Part shown: one piece after another, positions 21,497 through 31,058 of the stretch
Layout: every line of letters begins with the position of its first letter
Numbering within the stretch: position 1 is the first letter of the stretch
Assembly: GCA_011634665.1 (NCBI GenBank)
Contig: WAEK01000017.1
Span: forward strand, 1,045,501-1,109,500
Reading direction: 5' to 3'
Length of the DNA stretch: 64,000 nt
Source: Mortierella sp. BCC40632
Lineage: Eukaryota; Mortierellomycota; Mortierellomycetes; Mortierellales; Mortierellaceae
Notes under the pieces: generated by a model
What the model saw: only the letters and a program-made list of their open reading frames with translations
Databases searched by the model: none
What the model was told of the DNA's origin: nothing
Position numbers and translations under genes: made by a program

Positions 21497-23169
21497 ACAA
21501 AATGGGTTTTTCTTCCCAATATTTTAAAAACAGCTGTACTTCGACTCTATACGGCGAAAATGGCTGAGAATGAACAATCTAGTGTTGACACAGCTTCGCT
21601 GAGAGCCAGTCATAATACTTCAAAGCCTCAAAATTGGTTTGATGTCTTTCACGGCTTTGGCTGATGAGGGCGGACAAATTTGTTGCAGAACACAGGTCCG
21701 TGCTGCTTGACAGCAGCAAGTGGGAAACCAATGAGAAGATAATGGATTGTCTTTGCTGCATCAGTGTGCTCTACAAGACAAGGGCACGATAAGGTCCGTC
21801 TACCAGTCTTCCAAGCTAGCAAGATCTCCCATTTTGTTAAAGCCCAAAGACTCGGGATGTGGCTACCCCCTCTCCTCTCCTTTCCTGATACTGACGCCAC
21901 CACAGAGCTCTGTAAAAGCTAGAGCGGATGTGAAATAGGAAAAGTCCGGCTTTGATATTGTCCCACTACCCGACCATTGGTATAAAGTACAAGTGTGATG
22001 CACGCCCCGATTGGTTGCATTGAAGGAAGGGTTTTGACGACTTGGCTACGGGAAAACTGCTCTTGCCATTTGGCCGACAATATTCTCACGAAAAAGGCCT
22101 GGTCCCTCCTTTCCTTCTACCTTCCCACCTCTATCCTGTTCCCTGGCAAATCTCTCTAACAAGGCCTAGAAGGCTCGTGAACGGGATCAACAAAAAAAAA
22201 AAAAAAAAAAAAAAAAAAGGCTGGTGTTGGTACATCATGAATGCTTTGGTCTTCTGATCGATCCAGATACGGCTTTAAAATTCTGGAAAGAGCATCAAGT
22301 CGGCCTTGAAGCGGATGGCGTCCTCCCCCTGCACGGAAAGTATGTCCCTGAGTTGTGGACACAGAGAGTCAAACTCTAATCGGCGCCTGTGGCGTGTAGA
22401 TTGGCTGAAATGGACGGAGACACGGAGCACCATGGAGAAATGTAATGAAGGAAAGCTCCGATTGCTGATGATGCATGAGACATGAAAAAAGAAGGGCTTC
22501 GTCATTTCTCATGGGACATTTCTACAACTGAGCCAGTGTTACTCCTGAGGCAATGTCTAGCACATTTCATCTCTCTCTCACTCTCAAAAAAAAGAAGAAA
22601 AAAAAACACTGTCCATCAGCCTGCCGCTCGCTCGGTCTTAGAGAGCTCAACAAAACAGAGAAAGTGTGGAGGAGACAAGGCTAAACGATGACCCAAACCT
22701 TACCTAGTGGATGCAAAAGTACAACAGGCCCAAGTGGCCGACCAAGAGTCCGAGCCGAGAAGGAGCCGAGAGGCGCAGAGACGGCAGAGGGGCAGTCCGG
22801 AGATTCCACCTGACCACGCTCTGTCCAGAGCAACTATAACGATTATGCAAAAAAGGGTCCTAGTCCTGGGAAAAGGCTTGGTAAGTTCACCCGAAGAGAG
22901 GTCAAAGGGAAGGAGGCAGGAGGAGAAAGGGGGCAAGCAGGTCCTCATTTCTCATTCATTATTTTATTGGGTCCTCATTCATTCTTCAGCGGCCATTTCA
23001 TTCGTTCATTAGTTCGTTCGTCCTTTCTTTTTTTCTTTTCCTCCTTCTCCTTCTTTCTTCTTTCTTCTTTCTTCTTCTTCTTCTTCTTGCACTTCGCAGA
23101 CAACTCGTTCTCTCTCTCTCTTTCTCTCTCTCCTCTCCCTTTCTTTCAAACCTAAATACTCTTCAACCA
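21497..23169. other. Intergenic: downstream of MITEs, acyl-CoA synthetase promoter
   Basis: No supportable gene. Short ORFs at 21649-21903 and 22707-23012 lack domains. There is a poly(A) tract at 22191-22218. A pyrimidine-rich stretch at 23020-23150, immediately before the ATG at 23170, resembles a fungal core promoter/5' UTR. Confidence 0.5.
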
Positions 23170-26035
23170 ATGCAGACCTCAGTACAGTCAGACATAAAAT
23201 ATGGTGTCGCGCTTCCAGGAACGAGTTCTCTTGGCGCCACTGGTATCGTCTCTCAACTATTCTCGCAAGGGTTTGTTTTGAAGAAGAAGAAGAAAAAAAG
23301 AAAAAGAAAAAACAAAGAAAAGGGCTTATCGAACTAAACGTCTCAACCTCTTGCTTGGCCTCTCCATGAACGCAGACCATTATAGAAAGACAGAATACAT
23401 CGATGGGCTAGTGGAGGGTGTCCGCAATGCACCAGATGTGAAGACTCTTTATGACCTCTTTCAACATGGTACGCTCTGTATTTCTGCATTACACTAGACT
23501 CATATTAGTCTGAAACTACCTTTGAAACTCCTCTTCGCTCCCCCAACTAACATAGTTATTCCAACAAGCACTCTCCAAGTTCGCCGAGAACGAGTTTCTA
23601 GGAGTTCGTCAATATGATCCCATCACCAAGACCTATGGTCGCTATGTCTGGCAAACGTTTGCTCAAGTTGACGAAAGGATCAATGCTTTTGGAAGCGGTC
23701 TAATGCACATCAACAGTGCAGTCCTAGGTAGGGCTCAGAAGAGCCGTTGGTCGGTTGGTATCTGGGCAATTAACCGACCTGAATGGTACATTACGGACAT
23801 GACCTGCAACTTTTATAACCTCATCTCGGTGGCGCTCTACGAGACTCTGGGACCCGAAACTGTCGACTATATCGTGGACCATGCGGAAATCCCGGTTGTG
23901 GTTTGCAGCGGTATGTTGTCTTCTGGGAATAGACTCGCTTGCTTTCAGTGAGTACCTCAATGAGAAAAAAAGGGGGGATCGTTTGTCCTAACCCATTCCG
24001 CTGATTTGGAACATTTGTGTGATTTAGCCAACCATGTCCCAGAACTACTAAAGAGTGCGAGTAAACTTCCAACGCTCAAGTGTATCATCAGCATGGACAC
24101 TCTCGAGAAGGGCATCCGCGATGCCGCAGCGAAAGAAGGGATCAAGCTCTACGATTTCCATGAGGTGGAGGCCATTGGAAGGGAATTTCCTCATGACCAT
24201 CAGCCTCCTGCCTCTGACGACTTGGTAACCATTTGCTACACAAGTGGCACGACTGGCATGCCGGTAAGACAAGCAAAACAAAAACAAAGAGAAAGAGACC
24301 TGTCCTTTGGTTGACTTCAGTCCTACTACTCCCGTATGCTTCAAAGCTAACTTTAAATCATTTATGGCGTTCTTGTGATTTATGATCGTTCAGAAAGGTG
24401 CCATGTTGACCCACCGAAACTTTATTGCAACGATTGGCTCCAATCTCGAAGGAAGTGCATTCAGCTCGGACGAAGTAGGAATTAGGTACGATAATCGCAT
24501 TGTTTTCCCAGTGTTTCTTGAGTGCTGGATGATCCAAATACCATCGCTGAATACGGAGGTGACAAGGGAAAAAAAGTCTAATATATAGCGTTTCATATCC
24601 GGTTTACATAATAGCTACTTGCCACTGGCACATATTATGGGACGAATCGGAATTTTGTCTTATACACTTGGAGGTGCCCGGCTCGGTTTTTACAGTGGCG
24701 ATATCAATCGATTGATGGACGATGTCGCTGAGTTAAGGCCAACCCTCTTTACAGGAGTTCCACGGCTCCTTAACAGAATCTATGCTCAGGTCGCAGCTGC
24801 TACGATCCACGCTCCTGGGGTCGAAGGCGTCCTCTCTCGAAAAGCTGTGGCCGCAAAGATGAGAAACCTCAAAGCTGGGAAAGGAGTGACGCACCTTTAC
24901 TGGGACCGACTCATTTTTGAAAAAGTCCGCATGATTTTGGGTGGCCGAGTCAAGGTCATTTCAACAGGATCTGCTCCCATTTCGAAAGACGTGCTTGATT
25001 TTATTCGGATTAGTTTCTGTTGCCCGGTCGTCGAAGGTTATGGATCGACAGAGTGCACTGCTTCTGCTACGGCAACCACATTGGAGTAAGGAGCCCTCTC
25101 CCTTTCGCTCGCCTCCTCCTTTTTTTCCTTCTCTCAACTGACTCATCATACTTTCTCATATAATCCCTGGAATAGTGATATTACCTCTGGACACGTTGGA
25201 TGCCCACGACCATGCAGTGAGCTCAGACTCGTAGATGTACCAGCGATGGGGTATTTTACGACGGACAAGCCCTATCCTCGTGGAGAAATTCAAACCAGAG
25301 GACCAGCTATCTTTGTTGGTTATTTCAAGGACCAAAAGAACACAGAAGAAGTCCTTGATTCGGATGGATGGCTGTCAACAGGAGATATTGGATTTGTTGA
25401 CGAGCGTGGCCGCTTTACGGTCGTTGATCGCAAAAAGAATATTTTTAAGGTAATTTTTGGGCTGGCTCAAATGATGAGCGCAAGTAAAGAGGAAGAGGCC
25501 GCTCTCATCTCAGTGGAGCATGACCACTAAGAAGAGTTTCAAACCCTATCTTCCTATTTTTTTTTTTTTCATCCAGATGGCTCAAGGAGAGTTTGTTTCT
25601 CCAGAAAAGATTGAAAACGCTCTTCAGGCAAGATGCAAGCTGGTGATGCAAATTTATGTGCATGGCCACCCACTCGAGAGTTCACTCGTGGCCGTAGCGA
25701 TCCCAGAACCTGAGATGTTTTTACCTTTTGCCAACGCCATTGCTGGGACAAATGTCATGCCCGATGATACGAATGGCCTTGCTCAGCTGTGTCAACATCC
25801 AGAAGTCAACATTGCCTACCTTCAAGAACTAGAGACTGCAGGACGGAACGCGGGTTTGAATGGGTTCGAGATTGTGAAGCGTGTTCATTTGACGACGGAA
25901 TCGTTTACGGTGGAGAATGAGATGATCACGCCTACGCTCAAGCTTCGTCGACCTCAAGTTCAGAGTTACTTCAAGGATCGAATTCAAGATATGTACAAAG
26001 ACCTTCGTTCTCAATCTCCCATGGCCAAGCTATAA
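23170..26035 (+). CDS. Long-chain acyl-CoA synthetase, peroxisomal type
   Basis: Activates fatty acids to acyl-CoA with ATP and CoA, giving AMP and PPi. Eight exons: 23170-23242, 23376-23468, 23569-23910, 24028-24263, 24394-24485, 24615-25085, 25176-25449 and 25577-26035, totalling 2,040 nt (679 residues), all GT-AG and in phase. The AMP-binding P-loop is split by an intron (TICYTSGTTGMP then KGAMLTH). Further motifs are SYLPLAHIMGR, VVEGYGSTECT (adenine-binding) and the fatty-acid signature DGWLSTGDIGFVDERGRF with DRKKNIFK. The C-terminus is AKL, a PTS1 variant, so peroxisomal import and a role in beta-oxidation (Faa2/LACS6-7-like) are inferred. No N-terminal membrane anchor is evident. Confidence 0.95.
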
Positions 26036-26152
26036 AGTATAAGGCATTGGTCATGCAGGAAAGAGGAGTAGAGGAAGGAGAGGAATTCATGCGATTGCTG
26101 TCTCGACTTGAGTATTTATGCCTAAAAGACACCTCTTTCCTCCGATAGGCCT

Positions 26153-26191
<39 letters not shown>

Positions 26192-26447
26192 CTTTTACGT
26201 ATCTTGTTTGCTACTTTTGTCCTTTGTAGTTCTTTCCTCAACATCTCTTTTTTTTCTACCAGCCTTTTTTGTATGCTCGTCTTTGAGTTGGCATTCAAGC
26301 GGTACTTTTAGGCTCCATACAATACCAAAGTGTGGAGCCCTCTTGTTTATCAGCTTACTAGTATCACGGAACATCACAGGGACAAAGAACCGACTAGTGG
26401 CATATAGAGAAGTAAGCCCTAATAATAAATACGGCCATATGGTGTCT
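26036..26447. other. Acyl-CoA synthetase 3' flank
   Basis: No gene. Contains a poly(T) tract at about 26155-26191 followed by T-rich sequence, up to MITE copy C. Confidence 0.6.
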
Positions 26448-26594
26448 TATTCTCCATTTCAGATGTTTTTGACCTCATTTAGCGTTGCTTATTTGTAGAA
26501 TAACATGCCCCTTCGCAGTAGCCCCGTGCAACGGACTGTGCATAATCCTCGAAAATAAGAATGGAAAAAACAAAAATATCTGAAATGGAGAATA
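26448..26594 (+). mobile_element. 147-bp MITE, copy C (subfamily 2)
   Basis: Nearly identical to copies B and F. Lies directly beyond the C-terminal end of the Fanzor relic that ends near 26617. Confidence 0.9.
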
Positions 26595-26616
26595 AAACAA
26601 AGACTTTAATCGACAA

Positions 26617-27310
26617 CTAAGATCCGTCATGTGTGTTCCCTTGACCAATCCAAAAGAAAAAGAAAAAAGAAAAAGAGCTTACCAGTACTCCCCGATCTGC
26701 GGGGGGCTCCCCCTGAGTCAGCCTGAATGGAGTGGAGCTTGAAGAGGGTCCCAGTGTCTGACTGGTGTTTGTGGTCGCGGGGAAAACCCCCAAAGGTCTT
26801 TGTTGTCGTTGGAATGGAGGCAAGGTGGTACGCTCTGGAGAGAGGAGGTTGGATGGCCCAGTAATTATAATTGCTACCGCTGAGTGAGCATCGTGAGGCC
26901 TTATCGAGTAGCCACACTTGAGAGACGGACACCTAGGATTTACGCACTCTATGGCTCCATGTAATTTAACTGTCTTGACCTCTCCCCTGATCTTTCGCCG
27001 AGCACGAGCCAACCGGATCTCCTGAAAGCAAAAGACGCACGTTTTTTATGTTCAGTGCTCACTGGCGATACTAACGGTGCAGTGCTGCCGATACTCCTTT
27101 CTCATCTTTCCACCGCCTCGTCGCGCGTGGCCTTTGATGCGGCCTCCCTCCTCAGTCCCAATCAACAGTACTTTGAAATACTCCTTTTCCTCTTTGGGGC
27201 ACTGCAGAACGTGGGGGAAATGACGCTGGTTTGAGTTTTGAGGGATGTGATGGAGCTGACATAAAGTACACCAACCATCCCCATACGACACGGTGCCTAC
27301 AGCTGCAGTA
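26617..27310 (-). pseudogene. Fanzor relic (C-terminal RuvC/zinc-finger part)
   Basis: Minus-strand fragment collinear with the C-terminus of the 15.9-21.1 kb Fanzor: GGRIKGHARRGGGKMRKEYRQH, then a RuvC-II/zinc-finger segment (KTCVFCFQEIRLARARRK), HGAIECVNPRC and a RuvC-III-like CGYSIRPHDAHSA. Between SIASEH and KTCVFC the reading frame holds two stops (TGA and TAA about 27045-27055) with no length change, so it is point-mutated and dead. RuvC-III Asp remains but the following Asn is lost. No N-terminal half is present. It is framed by MITEs on both sides (26448-26594 and 27480-27930). Confidence 0.75.
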
Positions 27311-27479
27311 GCGATAAAAAAATGCTAAGTTTCATGTCTCTCCATTACTTTTGAACAACATAATCAGATTTGATTTTTTTTTCATTCTTTCATCCATAGA
27401 GCCCTGCTCCTATTTGAGCATCCAGTGGTACTTCTGGGTCGTCTAATAACTCACCAAGCTTTCATTCTGTAAAGCCTTA

Positions 27480-27771
27480 TATTGCACTTTTCACCTGTCT
27501 TTGACTTCAGTTTGCGCTGCTTATTTGAGGGTTAACAGCTCCCTTCGCAGTAACCCCATGCAACGGACCGTACATAATCCACGAAAATATTCTCCATTTC
27601 ATCTGTTTTTGTTTTTTCCATTCTTATTTTCGAGGATTATGCACGGTCCGTTGCACGGGGTTACTGCGAAGGGGGGTGTTAATCTTCAAATAAGCAGCGC
27701 AATCTGAGGTCAAAAACATCTGAAATGGAGAATAAGAGCGGAAAAAACAAAAACAGATGAAATGGAGAATA
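27480..27771 (+). mobile_element. 147-bp MITE, copy D (old, split by copy E)
   Basis: A diverged copy in two parts, 27480-27589 and 27733-27771, separated by an inverted insertion. Joining the halves at the TA restores the family sequence (CACGAAAATA then AGAGCGGAAAAAAC). Confidence 0.85.
27588..27734 (-). mobile_element. 147-bp MITE, copy E (inserted into copy D)
   Basis: Reverse orientation, closest to copy A. The element proper (TTCTCC to GGAGAA) is flanked by TA on both sides, giving a clean TA target-site duplication. Confidence 0.9.
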
Positions 27772-27783
27772 TATCGCTGTGTT

Positions 27784-27930
27784 TATTCTCCATTTCAGAT
27801 GTTTTTGACCTCATTTAGCGTTGCTTATTTGTAGAATAACATGCCCCTTCGCAGTAGCCCCGTGCAACGGACTGTGCATAATCCTCGAAAATAAGAATGG
27901 AAAAAACAAAAATATCTGAAATGGAGAATA
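27784..27930 (+). mobile_element. 147-bp MITE, copy F (subfamily 2)
   Basis: Nearly identical to copies B and C; 12 bp from the end of copy D. The near-identity of B, C and F suggests recent mobilisation. Confidence 0.9.
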
Positions 27931-27969
27931 AATGTTGCTGCCTCTCTCCCGGACTATCCCACAGCCTCG

Positions 27970-28004
<35 letters not shown>

Positions 28005-28021
28005 CAACATTTTTATTACTT

Positions 28022-29962
28022 CTATTCATCGTACCATTCTGTGAATCCACGGAAGGGTGTGCAATGGCTTCTCCAGGCAACACGGTGTCGCCCTTGAGGC
28101 CGATCTTTTGGAAAATTTCTGTACTTCTCTCGAGGCCAGTGTCTTGGAATCGTAATACATGCTTCGAAGAAGGATTCCTCTTCCTCGATCTGCATTCTAC
28201 GATTGAAGTCGAGATACGCTTCAACTTCTTCCATTTCATCATCCCAAAGATCATGTAGATAGAATGAATCCATTTCGTTGTACTTGTTTGTAACCTCCAG
28301 CATCTCGCAATCACGATCGTTCAATAAACAGGCGTATTTCAATCCAGGGTGTTGTTTTTCGGCCAGCGAGCACATCAGTCCTAGATCAATTCTTTCCTGA
28401 AGTTTCTCCTGTGGTAGCCATTCGAGTCCGAGCCATTCAATATCCTCTTTCGTGATAATCCGTCTTGACTTTCCACGGCCCACCTCATCATCATCCCAAA
28501 TGTTGACCATTAGTGCCTGGGCCCTTTCGAGAGACATCCGGAATCCTTCTCCATACCATCGAATCCAGGGTTGTTTCATGTTAGGTAGACTACGAAGTTT
28601 GTTCAACAACTGGAAGACCTGATGGACAATCTCGCTCTGTTCTAATCGGGTCACTTGCGGCTTTTCTGAGGTCCATCTCATTTCTCTGAAGGATTCTATC
28701 GCATCAACCACAGGCATGACCAAGACTTCGAGTTGTGTACAGGCCCATTCGGATTGAGTAAGATCTTTGAGACTGATTCCACCATCCATTCCGTCCCAAT
28801 TCCATTGAATGCCAAGGTGAACCTCTCGTAATAGTGGACACGATGTCATGATCCAAACAACATCTGCAGAAAAGGCGACGATCTCATCCATACGAAGAAC
28901 AGTCAATCTTGAGAATGTCATCGCGCCTGTATCCAAAGGTCCTAGTTGGTCCGAAGAAGACAATGTGGCGAGCTGAGCCTTGTACTCAGGGCGTTGGAGA
29001 TACCGATTGTTTCTGTCGCACCCGCAGTTCGTAAGACATGGTACACAGGGGACAGTTGAGATCATGTGGAGTCGAGGAAAGGTGTTGACAAGTCGGACCA
29101 GATGATAGTCATCTGTGATTGCAGGTCTGATCGACAGCTGTTCAATGGATCTTGAACCATGTTTGATCAAATACTCGACTATACTATTCAAGATTTGAAT
29201 CTGAGCTGTCCGAAGTGAGAAATGACTCAGGTGTGGAGAGCACTTGAACAACGGGGCTATGAGAGGGTCTGTAATATAGGCATAAGTGATGATCTCCAGC
29301 CGTCGGATCTGGAGAGGTCGTTTACGGGTCATAGGAATGATTGGATTGGATCCCGAGTCCCAATCAGGATCCCGATTCAGTTCAAGAGTGAGTTCTTGGA
29401 CAGAGTCTGGACAATGATCTAAAAGTCGTTCAATGGGCTGACGGAAATATGAACCTGAGATATTGAACCGGACGAGACACGATGACCGAGTCAGTGCATT
29501 CAAGAGCCCTGTATTGTTTTCATTCCAGAGAAGGTAATTTAGACAGAGTGAGAGTGTCGTCAGACGAGGGCTCGTCTCGAGAATTCTTTGAAGTCCATTT
29601 TCTGTCTTAACGCCGCCTTCAGGGGAGGCCCAATAGGTGGCCCGGAAATCAAAATTCCGGAGATTAGGGAAGTCGATACCCATGTCAAAAAGACGGATGT
29701 TTCCATCACTTGGTGTAGTAATAGATCGAACACGGTATGAGTTGGCGACTACAAGATCCCAGGGATAGTCCTTAAAAACATTAGGCAAAGTAAGGCGACG
29801 ATAGATCTGAGGTCCAAAGATACGATTCCATGACTGGCAGACAAGGATGCAGGCATGAATGTCATTGGTGGAAATGTAGCCACAGACTTGGTCGACGAGG
29901 TGGTGCAAGCAAAAGAAGGTGGTCGCTGCTTGACCGGGTTGTGGAGAAACCAGGGCGGCCAT
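28022..29962 (-). CDS. F-box/LRR-like protein
   Basis: Intronless 646-residue ORF. The N-terminus (about 15-65: FFCLHHLVDQVCGYISTND, ACILVCQSWNRIFG) is an F-box-like segment that would bind Skp1 in an SCF ubiquitin ligase. The rest contains leucine-rich repeat-like units (LRRLEII, LTLSLCLNYLL, LREVHLGIQW), the usual substrate-binding arrangement. Residues near 330-345 hold several Cys (VPCVPCLTNCGCDRN). A poly(A) run on the coding strand begins about 40 nt after the stop, after AATAAAAATG. A retrogene origin is possible, but such tracts are common in this window. Substrate unknown. Confidence 0.8.
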   Translation of the reverse strand: MAALVSPQPGQAATTFFCLHHLVDQVCGYISTNDIHACILVCQSWNRIFGPQIYRRLTLPNVFKDYPWDLVVANSYRVRSITTPSDGNIRLFDMGIDFPNLRNFDFRATYWASPEGGVKTENGLQRILETSPRLTTLSLCLNYLLWNENNTGLLNALTRSSCLVRFNISGSYFRQPIERLLDHCPDSVQELTLELNRDPDWDSGSNPIIPMTRKRPLQIRRLEIITYAYITDPLIAPLFKCSPHLSHFSLRTAQIQILNSIVEYLIKHGSRSIEQLSIRPAITDDYHLVRLVNTFPRLHMISTVPCVPCLTNCGCDRNNRYLQRPEYKAQLATLSSSDQLGPLDTGAMTFSRLTVLRMDEIVAFSADVVWIMTSCPLLREVHLGIQWNWDGMDGGISLKDLTQSEWACTQLEVLVMPVVDAIESFREMRWTSEKPQVTRLEQSEIVHQVFQLLNKLRSLPNMKQPWIRWYGEGFRMSLERAQALMVNIWDDDEVGRGKSRRIITKEDIEWLGLEWLPQEKLQERIDLGLMCSLAEKQHPGLKYACLLNDRDCEMLEVTNKYNEMDSFYLHDLWDDEMEEVEAYLDFNRRMQIEEEESFFEACITIPRHWPREKYRNFPKDRPQGRHRVAWRSHCTPFRGFTEWYDE

Positions 29963-30750
29963 TCCAATCGAGATTTTGTCCTCCTATCCCGAGACCAGAG
30001 GCGTGTCGTTCCAGAAAAGGTGTTTAGAGCACAAATAAGATTGAAAGAGGGGGGGGGGATGGGAGTTTTGGTATTGGTGAGCAAAGTGAATAAGGAGGGG
30101 TGGGATCCGCCAAGAGTCCACCGGACAAGAATGAGATGGTTCCTACTTTAATATATGCGAACTTGGAGGCGCAGGGGCTGCGGCAAATCATTACCTACCA
30201 AGAAGATCGAAAAGAGACTGAGCCGAAAGATCAAGCGGACTTTGAAAGTGAGAGGTGACATGTATGCTTTTGGCCGCAGCTCCTCGACAGGGGGAGGAGG
30301 GTTAGTTCCGAGAGAACCATGCAAACCTTGAATATGTATTTGACCACCATTGGAATGAGGGCAATGCATTGAAGTGTGGGACCATAGTTCCTTCCAGCGC
30401 CTTGTTCGACCTTTGGCTGGGGTAGCATTTCAGGATGGCATGCCTACTAGGATGCCAGAAGACAAGAATGAAGGCACAACTGTCTCTATCACAACCAAGA
30501 TCCATCCGTCCCCCCTGAGATGCTTGATAGTTCCAAGTCATGTGATGGCGCTGTAAACTGTTGGTTCAGGATAATGAAACCGGGCAAGAGGAGGGGGGGG
30601 GGAGGTGTTTAGGACTATTTCCTGCTCAAAGGGACACGACTCTCTGCTTCATTCTAGTACTGTGGATGGGGCAGTAATCCACCATAAAGGACTACCCTGA
30701 GTCCTTGTTCATTTTGAAAGATCATTTCGAGTAATTCTTTTATCCAAAAA

Positions 30751-30809
<59 letters not shown>

Positions 30810-30836
30810 GAAAAAGAAAGAAAGAAAGAAAGAAAG
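30751..30836. repeat. (AAAG)n microsatellite
   Basis: About 21 units, interrupted once by GGAAAAAG near 30808. Confidence 0.95.
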
Positions 30837-30957
30837 AGTTTGTGTTCTAATAACAAAAAAAGTTCAAGGGATTAATTTACATCTAGGAGAGAGCCTCTCT
30901 CTCTCTCTAAAAAAAAAAGAATAAAGTAAAAGTACCATTAAGTTTCTTTCCAACTAC

Positions 30958-30975
30958 ATCATCATCATCATCATC

Positions 30976-31048
<73 letters not shown>
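30958..31048. repeat. (ATC)n-(AAC)n compound microsatellite
   Basis: Five to six ATC units run into about 24 AAC units, ending 11 bp from the stop codon of the F-box/ankyrin gene. On the coding strand this is a (GTT)n tract in the 3' UTR. Confidence 0.95.
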
Positions 31049-31058
31049 GGCAACTAGG

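Larger units (their letters stand above)
29963..31058. other. Intergenic between two F-box genes
   Basis: No gene seen. It holds the upstream region of the F-box gene ending at 28022 and the microsatellite-rich 3' flank of the second F-box gene. Confidence 0.6.

Noticed and set aside
21187..27930. 147-bp repeats as a CRISPR-like array
   Set aside because: They have inverted termini, TA duplications, both orientations and irregular spacing, so they are MITEs.
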